Of a stretch of 42,742 bases of DNA, positions 23,714 through 35,950 are shown piece after piece. Position numbers and translations under genes: made by a program. The stretch is from Lobulomyces angularis (taxonomy: Eukaryota; Chytridiomycota; Chytridiomycetes; Lobulomycetales; Lobulomycetaceae). The notes below the pieces were generated by a model. That model was not told the origin of the DNA and did no database searches. It was given only the letters and a program-made list of their open reading frames with translations. Location: the NCBI GenBank assembly GCA_027604685.1, contig JADHYX010000178.1, forward strand, positions 1-42,742, in the 5' to 3' direction. Numbering within the stretch: the first letter of the stretch is position 1; every line of letters begins with the position of its first letter.

Positions 23714-26700
23714 TTAAAGGAACTCGTTTTGTCCCATATTAACCAAGACTCTGCAATAACCTTTCAAACAACTAGAATTACAAATCTTGATAAAAAAAAA
23801 AATTATACCACCAACCGCAGATATGGAAGCATGATAACTGGGTATTAAATCGTCAGCGTTTACTGGCGAATTATTTTGCATCGAAGTGTACATTGCAGAT
23901 GGTTCTCCAACAGGGTTGCCATTCATAGTAAACAATATCATTTCAGAAGTTGGATCAAATACACACCCAATTGTGTCACCGGCTTCCCAACACTTCATCA
24001 GCAACTCTGAATTTGAAATTTCATTTTTGGTATCATATTTACGGCCGTTGCTATCAATTTTTTTTTAAAAACTAAAAATTCTTCAATTAAAAAGTTTTTA
24101 CCTTTGGCAACCTGAACTAAAATTTGTTAATCCAATCATTTTATTAGAGGCATGATGATTTAAAGATATTATCCCAATGGAAATTTCAGCTGCTTCCTTC
24201 ATTTCAGCGATATAAATTTCAAAATAAATTGGCTCGATTTCATTTTTGTTTTCAGCTAGAGCCCATTTGCTAATAGGTAAGCATGATATAGCTGTAGCAC
24301 ATTTACCAAAAAATTCAAAACTTTCTTCTGTTTTCGCTAAGACTCTTCCTTCAAAATTTATGTCAGTAGGAATAATTAACCTTTTTAGTAAGAACGGATT
24401 TGTTGAACCAAAAGTGGAGCCGTAGCTCACAAATAAAGTTACTAACTCATTTGAACCTTTTGTAAAAGCAAGATCACTCCATTTGTTTAGTATTTCTACA
24501 TTAAACTTTTCGCTTTCCAAGAGAATGGTCAACACTTCAACACAGTTGTTCTCAATGAATAGTGGAACATGTTCTTTTTGGATTAATTTGATAATGGAAT
24601 ATAAGATCTCATGTAAATTGTCTAATAATATGCAAATACGATATCGAATCTGCAAGGGGGTATCAAAAATCCAAATATTAATTTTTTTTGAAACAACTTT
24701 TAACAAGAACGTAAAAACTGAAAATGGTTCCCACTGTTCTGGTAGAAGGTTAAATAAAGTTGACCTAAACTTCTCCTCAACATTATCAATATTAAATGCA
24801 ATTATTCCTAGTAAGCCAGCTTCAAAATTATTGTAGCTAACATCACAGCCTTCCTTAATGCAAAGTTCTACAATGTCTAGTTTATAATTGTAATAAGTAT
24901 TTTCTTCAAAAAACATAATTATTAATTAAAAAAAAGTACCCCATCTTCCAAGACTAGAAGCCAATCGTAATATTGAAGAGTTATCAAACTTCAACGCCAA
25001 CCTTGCAGACTCTACTGTCGACAATAATTTCTTTAATTGCAAATCGAATCTACTCATTCTTGGGCTTATTTCAACTCGTTTACAGAATTCCTTCATTTTA
25101 TTATAGTTTAAAAATTAACAAAAAAAAAAAAACCTTATGAAGCCTCCTTGGAGGTAAATTTAGAGTATTTGGTTTCAACGACTCAATAAGTTTAGTGTTT
25201 CCAACTAGCATATTCTCTAAAAAAAGTTCCTCTAATTTTAAGTTGCAACTATATTTGGCCTTTTCCTTTACTAAAATTAAAAAAATTAAAAAACTGTGTG
25301 AAGAAGAAAGTGAAAAAAGAACAGAATAGTTTACAAAATCTTTTAGTCTGTGCTTCTAAAGCCTTGGAAAATCTGAAAGGATTTTGCCCAACATTTACAG
25401 CCAAATGACTGTTGCAATTACACCCAACTACTGCGTGGTAAGTATTTGATTCGTCAACTTTTGTGGATCCAACAATGTTTCCATTCATTGTGAAAAAAAC
25501 TTTACCAGTGCCAAATTCATAACCGCAACCAATCAAATCTCTTGATGAAAAGGTCATTTCAAGATTAACTGTCTTCAATACTTTAGTAGCTGTTAAAGAT
25601 GTTTTTTCAACTGTAATGTATCCCAAACTATTGTATGTTACTTTAACTGGATGTGTATCGATTGACCCTGCTAGGCCGATGGAAATAAGTGAAACTGTGC
25701 CATGTTCAAGGTACTCTACCATCAACTTTAAAAAGAAAATTCAGCATTTTAAATATTAATGAAATAACCTCAAAGTAGCTAAAATCTCCATCACCAACAG
25801 TAAGGGGAAGCCAACTGCTCAATGGTACACTTGACCCACACCAATTCATCTCAGAGGTTTCTGCCAAGAATTTAACGCTTAATCCGTTTTCAACTTTAAG
25901 AGTCTCGACCTTTTTGTGGATGCAACCTTCGACATCTTGCAAAGGTTCAATAGATGCAGACGTGAAAGTGTGCAATTTCTCAACTGTGTTACTTTTTTTA
26001 ATGTCGTATTCTTGTTCCAGCCATTCAACTATATTTTTGGCATCTTTTCCATTATAAGCTGCATTGAGAAGTTCTAAAAATATATAAATAAATACAGATT
26101 CCAAAAAAGAGAATTAGCTGTTTTAGAAGCATTTTACCAAGGCTAATTTCTCTTAAATCAAGACCAACAGCAACTACAAGCCCAGAAAATTCTGCTAAAT
26201 CGTTATTCTCAACCAATAAACGGATAATCTCTCCTTTATTTAAAAGTAATGCACGCTTTCCCAAATTTCCATATAGTTGAGAAACTTTTCAAAAAACATA
26301 TTTTTATTACAAAGTTAAAATTAAAAAATAAAAATTAAACTTTTATTTGCGTTTTTACCCAAAACTTTAATTTTTGAAATGGCAGAAAATTTAAAGTCAT
26401 TAAATTCCAGGTGATTTTTCATCCATTTAAAAACGTTGTCTACCTTTACATTTGAAGAAACGCCGGCTTTTCTTAATATATCTACAACGTCTTTGTTTTC
26501 TGTCGCCAATGCATTTAAAATTGGAGTTTCAAAATTTACATGAACATCTGCTCTGTAATCGATACATAAACTAACAACATCCGACTGACCTTCATATGCA
26601 GCTTTACATAACAAGGCGTCCTGATTGTAAGTTATCGCTTCTAAACCAGCTGCTCCTGTTACTGACAAGATTTTGCTTATAAAGCTTCTCCTTCCACTGG

Positions 26701-29700
26701 GTAACTCGTCATACCAATCAGTCAAGCACTCCATGAATAAATTGTGGATTAGCAGCGCATCACTTTCAATGGGAACCCCATGATTTCGTAAATTGGTAAG
26801 CACAATTTTTGAATTAAGACCGAAGGCAAGAAGTAAAACCTTTCTGATGTAAAAATCAAAAAAAAAAAAAGAATTAGATGAAATATTATAACAACTAAAT
26901 TAAGCAAAAAAAAAAAAAAAAAAAATAGGAATTCATTTAATCAACCTTGAAGGCTCCGAATAAACATTTGCGTCAAGCTCTAGCAAAATATCAATTCCGG
27001 AAAACCTAAAAAAATAAGTACACATATTTAATTTCTTATTTTCAACTAATATTAAAATTTCAAGGTAAAAAGAATAAATTAAAATATTACCAAGGCTCAG
27101 CAAACAGAGCAGCGCTTTCATCAAATTGACTAACATCATGATATCGAAGACAAGCCTGTATGCACTTAGCCAATAGTGTTGGAAGATTCATCTGGAGTGA
27201 GTCAGCAGCATTTCTTAATATATGTAGCATAGAGAGATCCCTTCTTAACACGACATGTTCGATAAATTTGAATGGAACACTCCAATAAGAAGGATAAACT
27301 GAAGTCCAATTCCCGCATAACCTAGGATCATTTGTGCTTTGAAATTGAGAGGTGTTTTTAACTTCAAAAACAAATAGGTTGTTTACTTCCTTTGGCAATT
27401 GCTTAGCCTTTACTAAAATTAAATTTTCATCCAAAGCAAATTGTACTTCAGACAATGCGGAAACTAGGCTGGTTTTAAAGGAATGCGGGGTTATCAAATC
27501 CAAAACATAAGTGCAAAGACACTCACTGGAAGTTAGATCCCAAAGTTTAACCGTTGCGTTTTGATAAGCAACTAAAGCCATCGTGTCATCTAAAGTAAAT
27601 GATATATTTTTAATAACCCCTCCTACTTTAATCTCCTTCACTTTCCATTCTGACAGATTACAGAATTTTACGGTTTCTGATTTGTTAGAAGCAACAATCA
27701 CCAGTTCTTCGTGGCTGTGTCCAACACATAATGCTGGATTTCCCTCATCTCTTTTAAAGATATCTTTTTCAAAGGGATAAAGATTCAGCCCTAATTTTGT
27801 TTCCAAGATTTTCTGAGAACCTTTTCTGCGTACATACATTATATTGTCGGACATTACACATATTAGGTATTCTCCCGAAACGGAATATTTCATTACACAA
27901 TTGATTCCTCTTTCTTGATATTTTCTACCAAAGGCATCTGTTAGAGTTGGACGCGTCACAAGTGTAGTTTTCCAAACTGTAATTTCCTTTTTTTGTAAAA
28001 GAGTAATTAAGCTATATTCTTTTTTTTTTTTTTGGATACCCCTGACTGATGCGCCAATGCCACTTCTACAAAACCTTCCACAGTCTCAGTAGAGAACGGA
28101 GCAAACTGGATATCAACAATCCTGGTGCCAGGGGCAGTCTCGATAAAGTTTTGAATGTAAGAGGCATTTAATTCTGTAAAATCATAAATCCAAAGATGAA
28201 TTCTACACTTTGTCGTGCATGTAGCAATAATTGGAAGCAAAGGGTGGGTAGCAACTAAGTAAACAATTTCATCTTTTCTTTTTGATGGATCTGGTCTCTC
28301 TTTCCTGGAGAAAAAAAAAATTAAGGAAAAACTGAAAAATAAAAAGTGACACTAACCAATATACAGTTTTAAGACAAAGATCTGCCACTAATAAATTACC
28401 AGAAATGTCTAAAACTGCTATTTCTTTTCTTCCTTCGCCAACAGGGCCCCTGGATGCCAAAAATTTAGCATCTATTGACGATTGAAGTGGTCTCCAATCT
28501 TCTATAAGATTAGTTTTATCTACTCGCCATAACTGCACAGCACCTGTTTAAATATGTGTATTCGTTACACTGCTATGAATTACATGTAAATATTAATACC
28601 AATTCCTATAGTAGTTGTTATTAAGTAATTTCCATCAGCAGTGAATAAAAAATCTCCATTTCCATCGACAGTCTGAGTTCTCTCCAAGATAGGAACCTTA
28701 TTTCTACTGCTTTTGCTTTCAAAATTTGGGACACTCCAAATTCCAATTTTTTCATTGTCGATGGGTAACGCAATGTGGCATCCATCGGCTGAAATTTTAA
28801 CTGACCAAAATCCTTTACCACCAGGCAAACCAATCATGGGTAAATTTTTTTGGGTTTCAAGTGCAAGTTGGGATAAAGGAATGTTACCTAAAACACTGAT
28901 GTAGTTCAGATTATTAAGGTTCAATGAGCCGGTAATACTAATCAGATATAGCCCAGCGACTGGGTCCCAAATGACTGCATTTGGAGTGTGTCCTAATTTA
29001 CAAAAGAAAACCTCAGAGTTAAACATTATTTTTGTGAGACAAAAAATAAAATTTATATTTTTTATTCACCACTAAGTCCGCAAGTAACAGAGCTACAGAT
29101 AGATTCAAATAATACACCTTCCTTAAACTCTTCGTAGTCTTGTAAAACGTTTGGCCAAAACACAGATAAATCAATTAAATCAACTTCATCCATATCGGAA
29201 AAATTTTCTAGCACTGTTACAGCTTCATCAGGAAAAATTCCAAATTTTACTTCTTCTTCCTCTAGATCAACAAAAAATATTCTACCTCTAGTATTTATTC
29301 CTGGACGAAAAGTTATTACGCTTGGGGAGCTTGATATTGGAATAGAATTTTGGTAAGAATGTACTACTTTAAGTTTTGTAAAATGAACGGTATCCCATAT
29401 TAATATTTCGCAGTCGAATGCTGGAATATAAGCATCCCCAAAAATACTCTCGTCGTAAACTCCAGAAGCTGTTGCCAATTTAGCATCCCCGTCAAACCAT
29501 TGAAGAAGTAAAATTCCAATTGTTAAGAAAGCCGGTGATAAATGTTCGTAAAACTGGCTATGTGCCCACACGGGACTAGTCAAACTATTTAATGTGTCCC
29601 CATCCAAAAAACGAAGTACTAAACCATCAGAGAATGCAACTCTGTCTCCAGCCAAGGAGTATTTCACCCTAGAAAGGTTTCCTTCTAATGGAAAATTGGC

Positions 29701-32700
29701 TACAGCTACTTCAATGCAAGAAAGCTTGTCAAAAATTCTCACACTAACGCTATTCTGTTCCTTTAAACTCTCAACAAAGTTTAGCTCGTTTGGTATACTT
29801 TTGGCAGCAGTCACTATCTTATTGGCTGCTGCATCAACAGATTCTACATTTCCATTACTTAAGTATTCCGCAGACGGCCTCATAATAAACTCTGGCCTAT
29901 TGAGCCAATCAAGCCAGGATATTTTTTCTTGAAAATTTGATATCTTAAAAATATTAAATTATATATTTTTGAAATTTAAAAATAATAATCTACACAAAAA
30001 AAGAAAAGAAAAAAAAGTTTACCTTTTCCAATTCCAAAACTTTTCTGGCAATAACTGAAATTGAGGATCGTATTGGCTGATTTGCAGCATGTTGCAGCTA
30101 TAAAATATTATTAAAAAAAAATTAAAGGAATACAAAATAAACATAATTTTAATTACTAAATGCTGTGGATATTTCGATAAAAATTTTTTCTCATTTTTTA
30201 CAAATTCTCTGAAGTCGTTTAACATTTCCTATCAACAAAAGAAAAAAAAATTAATTATTCTCCGCAATTAAAAAAAAAAAAAAGATTTTTTTTTAGAATA
30301 TACCCATTTCGAAAATTTTTTCAAAACACCAGAAAATTTCGACCAAACTACAGAAGCAATTCTTTTCGGAGTAGAACTTAATCTAGAAGGTGATTGAGTG
30401 TTTAATGGATCTTCAGTACTTTCTTCACTTAAGTCTTCAAATTGTAACATCTGCTCTCCATGTAATTCGACTGCTAAATCGTACATTAACAATATCTCAT
30501 TTTCAAGCCCCGCAATAAAGGCAGATTCCATTGCATCGAAGTTTAAAAATGTTTGGATGGCGTCAGAAAGTCTTCCAGACAATAATTCGTGGTAGGGTAA
30601 AACACTTTTTCTTACATTTTAAAAAACAAATTAAATAAAGATATAAATAAATATGAAAAAATTTAAAAACCTTTTATTAGGCTTCAAATAATTTTGCATG
30701 AAAAATTGGCGATGACAAACATCTGGTTGGCTAGATTTATCTTTTAACCAATACGATATGAACCATGGTTGTTCTAATACACTTCGTTTTACTTCTTTCA
30801 CGTTACCAAATTTATCCCTATAAGGTTTTGCTCTATGAGCCTGCGATTTTAAATATGGTAAAAATAAAATAAAAAGAAGTTAAATGTAAAAAGTTTTGTA
30901 GTATATACCCATTTTCCTTTAAAATAAGTAGCTAAACCTGCGTGTATGGCATCATTTCTAGCAGGATTGTTTAAGTAAAGCTCCTGAACAATTTCAGCAA
31001 TCTTTTGATTCTTCCACGCTATGATGTGTATTAAAAAAAAAAAAAAGGAATATAGTTTTACCAAAGACCAACAAACCATCTTTAAATATATAGTGAATAA
31101 AAAATTTTAAATTTGACAGTAAATTTGTTAAAAAAAATGAAGAAATTTTTTGCACTACTGAATTAGTTTCCTTTTTAAAAATTTTAATAAAAAATTTTAC
31201 TTTTTATTTTTGTTTTTTATACTTGTAAAACTGCTTTTAATACTGCTTCATCACAGCTAAGTATATCTTCTAATTCGGAATAAGTAAGTCCACGTCTTTA
31301 TAAAACAAAAGAATTACTGGAAAATTCATTTTATTTTTACTTTGCAAAACTAATATATGCCACCGATCGCCTGGTGAATTCAGCTCCACATTCCAATTCA
31401 ATAAATTCAAACATATCCTTAATAATAGTATCAATTGAGATAAATTTAAAGTTAAAGTTATCCACATTCTCAACTTCATTTTTGGTTTCAATTAAATTAT
31501 TTTCACTTCTGTTATCATTATTTTCTTTTACAAAATCTATAAAAAAAAATTTTTTTTTTTTTTTTTTTTTTGAATTTTTAAAATCAAGTTGTTGTTGCAA
31601 TTCAATCCAGTCAAAAATTGTTTCAATAAATAAAGGTGTGTAGTTATTTGGATTTAAGTCAATTAGGGGTTTAATTTTTTCAAAAAATAAAGTTTCAGAT
31701 AAAGTTTTATTAATATTTTTTAAATAAATTTGATGAAAAACTTTTTTTAATTGCAATTCTTTTAAAATTTGTAAATTGAACATCACACTCTTAGTTTGAC
31801 TTAATATTTGAAATGGCTTGCATTTGGAACTATCTGCTACTGAAACAATTATTTTACAGTACAAAGGTAGAATTAAAGGTAACCAAGTTAAGAGGTGACC
31901 TAAATACTCATTTGTCAAGTTTTCTAGCCCGTCAATAAGTATAATTAACGGCGAATCCTTGCTTGCTTTAGCCAACGCCGATTTAAATATTTTTATCAGA
32001 TCAACAAATTCATGTTTTCGCAAATTGACTTCACTTCCTTCATCTTCCCCAAAGCGAGAAGAGAAAAATATGGATGGCTTTTCCAAATCCATATAATGAT
32101 AATCTATTTCTTCTATAATGGAAGAAATCAGTGATCTAGCATTATCACAATGCATGGTTAAACCAACATATCGAATAACGACTTTGGCTTGGGGAATAGA
32201 CTTGAGAACACGTTCATGCAATTGTGACAAAAGTGTAGATTTTCCAACTCCAGTTGGACCTACAATTTTAAAAACAATGCATAAATATATAAATTATTAT
32301 GATAATTGATATACCAGAAATAACTATAAGATTTGTTGACAGTTTATCATCACTTGAATTTAAGTCAGTGTGGATCGCTAAAAAAATGTTTTCAAAATCA
32401 TCGTGGATAAAATATTCAGATTTCGCGTTTAACAATGCAGTTTTTTGTCTGTGTAAGAAATTTTCCATTTTCAAATTTGCAAAGTTTGGATAAAGCAACT
32501 TTAAGTATATAAATTTTTCATTCGTATCCATTGTGTTATACTCTTTTAGTAAAAATTTTTTTAATTTTATTACAATCGAACTTCCTACAAAATCTACAAA
32601 TTGTTGTAAAAATTCGTTCAAATATTTTCCATTGGAAGATGTGGAAGGATCAAAGTTAATTGTAAAATTTTTCTTGTTAGGTTTAACATTAGTGTAATTT

Positions 32701-33470
32701 CCTTTAATTACAAATGTTTTTTGGTATGATCCAAAGTCAGCCAGTGCTTGTATAAAATCCTTAACTGTTGAAGGAAGTGACACCACTGAATTAAAATTTG
32801 AAGTTAAATAACTTCGTCTATATAGATAAAAAAAAGTAACGAAAAAGAAAATTAGAAAAATTAAATCTTATTTTTAATCTTTTTTTTATTCCTGACCTAA
32901 AAATGGCACACTGATTTTCTTCAGTCACAAATGACTGGGCAACTTCCAAGTCATTTAGGAATTTCAAATCAACTTCGTACATATCGTTGTCGGTAAAAAT
33001 GGCAACAAAGGAAGGACCAAATATATTGTTTTTAAAACACTTTGATATCTGATCTCTTGAGAGATCTTCTAATAAATTTTCATTAGAATCACCTGTATTG
33101 AATAACGATCTATAAAAAAAATTTCATGAAGTTTTTTTTTGTGTTATTTTTAATTTTTTTTTACAAGTCAATTAGATTAAATTCCAAATTAATTTCCCTA
33201 CAAAGACTTTTTAAAAAAGGAAGAGCTTCCAATATTAAAACATTTCTTTCCCAAATGGTATCTAACAAAATGAAATAAAATAAAAATCCCAAATGAAAAC
33301 ATATTCTAACCCTTAGTAAGTGAAATGTACAAGTTAATACTTCCATCATTTAGATCTAAAAATGGATTTGAAGTTTCTAAAAATTTTTCAAAGTCATTAG
33401 TTCTAGCTTTCTCTCTGTTTTTTAATAATAGGTCATCTATTTCTTTATAAAATTTTGAAAACTCTAGCAT
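23714..33470 (-). CDS. Giant STAND/NLR-like protein: DUF4062-like, NACHT, WD40, ankyrin, two SPRY
   Basis: Twenty-seven exons (minus strand), 2720 aa, all phases consistent: 33311-33470, 33165-33261, 32897-33109, 32315-32817, 31341-32259, 31223-31295, 31062-31170, 30909-31018, 30671-30840, 30304-30610, 30157-30228, 30023-30097, 29070-29943, 28600-28992, 28357-28543, 28040-28304, 27091-27986, 26946-27005, 26359-26843, 26138-26284, 25769-26073, 25335-25725, 25134-25270, 24940-25090, 24102-24876, 23809-24050, 23714-23760. Residues ~30-155 resemble the DUF4062 start of NWD1/TEP1 (INLYISLTKD, WERNVLILEALPFLKSLC). NACHT: Walker A GPTGVGKST (~325-333), Walker B LIILIDGLENL (~D434). Winged helix GLTYSELEDILSCDEAVL (~632). 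WD40-like blades ~940-1808 (GAVQLWRV, ATVKLWDLTSSECL). Ankyrin-like ~1810-2040. SPRY 1 ~2095-2270 (GKVFFTMNGNIVG, LAVNVGQNPFRF). Ankyrin-like ~2320-2500. SPRY 2 to the C-terminus (MILFTMNGNPVG, VNMGQNEFL). Such proteins are ATP-gated oligomerising sensors; an immune or allorecognition role is inference. Confidence 0.88.
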
Positions 33471-34133
33471 AGAAAAAAAAATAAATTTTTTTGTTAAAAA
33501 TAATTTTTTAAGAAAAAAATTTTAAATTATGGCAGGCTGTTTTTTAAGAAGTATTTAAGAATAAAAATAATTAATCCTACTTTAAAAAATAAAAAAAGCA
33601 TACTTCTTATATTACTACTTACAAGTTGATGTTAAAAATGCTATAAAAATCGATAAGAGTGTCAACACAAATAGTTTGATATTTCGATAGAACAATAAGG
33701 TCTACTTCTCTGTTATCTTCTGTCTCTTTGTTTCAATAATCTTTAATTAAATCTGATTCCCGTTATGGTTAAATTATTTAAATTAAAAAGATAGAAAGTT
33801 TGAAATATTTATGTTTGCAATGCTGTTGTGTACTTCATTCCTTTTGCTACTGCACTGCAGGGTAAGGTAATATTAGGTAATAAAAATGAGTTAATATCTT
33901 GTCTATAATTCTATTAAATTTATTAACAGTTGATATCTTGAAGTGGAACATATATTAAAAAATGCTAAAAACGCATTTTTATAAATTTGCAAGTTTTTTT
34001 TTATTTTTTATTTTTTCTACAAATCTAAATACATACTATATATAATTCTTAATAATATTTTAATCGATACGACATTTTTCAATATTAACACAAGTTGGTA
34101 GTAAAGTTCCTTTTTCTCAAATTTTCTTTTTTA
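33471..34133. other. Intergenic region
   Basis: 663 bp between the NLR-like gene and the F-box/ankyrin gene, both on the minus strand. No exon, repeat or RNA gene recognised; it must hold the NLR-like gene's promoter. Confidence 0.55.
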
Positions 34134-35170
34134 TTAACCACCTCTTCGATGTGTTCTGTAATAATAGTAATGCTCCATAGCTTTTTTTGTATCCACCCTG
34201 GCATCGGCTAAAAGTAAATTTAAAATTGCAGTATGATTATTAGCTTTAGCCTTTCTAAAACACATATAGTCTAAAAACCAAACATTAAAAAAGTAATGAA
34301 CAAAGAATACCTTGTGCAGTGGGATCAGCTCTCCCATCCATTAGTAAAAGTTTAACAATCTGTACATTACCTAATTCACTTGATTCAGATAAACATTTAC
34401 TATTGCAAATTGTGGGATCAACTCTGTCGTCTTGAAGTAAAAATCTAGTTAATTTAACAAGATTAAATCTGCAACTTGATAAAAAAGTAGAAAACAGTTC
34501 AAATTTTATAGGATTTAATAAGTTAGATTCTATTAAAATTTTTTTGATTATTTTAAAATTGTTTTTTTTTGGAAGGGTATCTTGGTCACTGTTTTTAATG
34601 GTGAGAAATAGATCCTGCTCGATATGAAAGTCTTTATCTAAACAAAAAATTAATTTTTTTTAAACAATTTTTTAGCTTTTTTGCTTTACATGATTCTTCG
34701 CATCTGCCATCAAAAATAAGAGTTTTAAGAACATCTAGATGACCGTTTTTAATTATTAAAGGTAAAGGTTTCTTGTTGTTTTGAATTTTGGTAGGATCAA
34801 AATTTTTTTCAATTAATTTACATAACCCTTCTGTTGAACCTAAAAATAGTTAAAAAAAAGTAAAAAAAAATTCTAGATAATTAAACAATGAATAATAAAT
34901 ACCTAATTCGCTAAAATCTGTTATAAGATTGTTATCAAAGAGGTTGGGTAAACTTTTACTTTTCCAGTTAATATTTTGAAGTAAAAACTGTCTCTTGTCA
35001 TAATTTATGTTGTTATTTTTTACCATGGAAATGGTTTGTTTTTGAGAAAGTGAGATGACGTTGTAGAGTTGTTTTGATGTAGTTTTTAAACTAATAACAT
35101 CTTCCCAACCTAGTAAAATGGAGATGTTGTCTAGAATTTCAATAGGTAGAGTTATAAGAAATGATTTCAT
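34134..35170 (-). CDS. F-box and ankyrin-repeat protein
   Basis: Four exons (minus strand): 34903-35170, 34690-34839, 34311-34637, 34134-34270; 293 aa. Residues 6-45 are an F-box (LPIEILDNISILLGWEDVIS, then LKTTSKQLYNVI). It is followed by degenerate ankyrin repeats recognisable by the pattern GHLDVLKTLIFDGR, FNLVKLTRFLLQDDRVDP, GNVQIVKLLLMDGRADP and NHTAILNLLLADARVD, repeating about every 35-60 residues. F-box proteins link substrates to Skp1-Cul1 ubiquitin ligases; the ankyrin part would choose the substrate. The protein ends in HYYYYRTHRRGG, an unusual Tyr/Arg tail. It is the same-strand upstream neighbour of the NLR-like gene. Large F-box/ankyrin families occur in some early-diverging fungi and protists. 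Confidence 0.85.
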
Positions 35171-35950
35171 TCGAAAATGAGAGGAGGGATTATGATTAAT
35201 TGAGAAGGAAATGACTGAATATTTATATAAATAAATTTATTTTAATTTAATAAAATTTTTTGAAAACAAATTTTTGATGTGATTTGTAAAATATTAAATT
35301 TGTTGGAAACAGCCACAAGGAATACGATTTTAGATTGAAGACACAATGAATTATAGAATGGAGCAGAATGGGAGACTTTAAGTGAAGATGGAAAAGTAGA
35401 AGTAGAGAGATTTCTAAATGAAGATGGAAAAAGGAAATATAGAGAGAGATTTTAAGAAGGTAAAATATTGTGCTGAAAGTTGGCTGCACAAGTGCCGCAG
35501 AAAGAAATAAAATAGATGTGCTATAATTACTTCAGTATTAATATATAACATTAATAGTAAATGTTATAGTAACTATATAATGTTAATGTGGTATCATATC
35601 TATCAGATCCAATTGCTTAAGAATTGTTCGGGAAGAGAACAAATTCAACAAATTCAACTTTGAACTGAGTTATGGACATAATGTTGATAACATCTTCACA
35701 CACGTTTATGTGGTAAGCAGCACATCAGCAAATTCCATAATCACACTGCATCGATATAGTATCAATATCTTTCTATTCACCCCACTAAAAAACCTTAACA
35801 TTGTGTAATTAACCTTTAACCCGGAAATTTTATTCAAAACATCAACTTTTTTACACTTAAAACTTAATCCTAATAATTCAAAAAAATATTTAATTTAAAC
35901 ATTTTTTTATTGTATTTATCAAAAATTTCTATCTAAGTAAAAGAATATCC
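35171..35950. other. Divergent intergenic region
   Basis: 780 bp between the F-box/ankyrin start (minus) and the TLDc start (plus). It includes the GA-rich repeat at 35372-35459. An 80-codon minus-strand frame over that repeat is low complexity and not considered a gene. Nothing else is recognised. Confidence 0.55.
35372..35459. repeat. GA-rich imperfect tandem repeat
   Basis: Two adjoining imperfect copies of a ~36 bp unit share the core TGAAGATGGAAAA, preceded by GAGA(C/G)TTT(A/C)TAA-like sequence, and a partial third copy (GAGAGATTTTAAG) follows. The purine-rich strand is plus. It lies about 200 bp upstream of the F-box/ankyrin start codon. Confidence 0.7.

Noticed and set aside
28001..28011. 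Acceptor at 28012-28013 for the WD40 exon of the NLR-like gene
   Set aside because: Breaks phase with the preceding exon; the acceptor before 27986 restores phase and gives SGEITVWK.
29594..29932. 112-codon plus-strand frame opposite the NLR-like WD40 region
   Set aside because: Antisense shadow of a well-supported exon.
35247..35489. 80-codon minus-strand frame
   Set aside because: Lies over a GA/CT-rich tandem repeat; translation is repetitive Leu/Ser/His/Phe low complexity.
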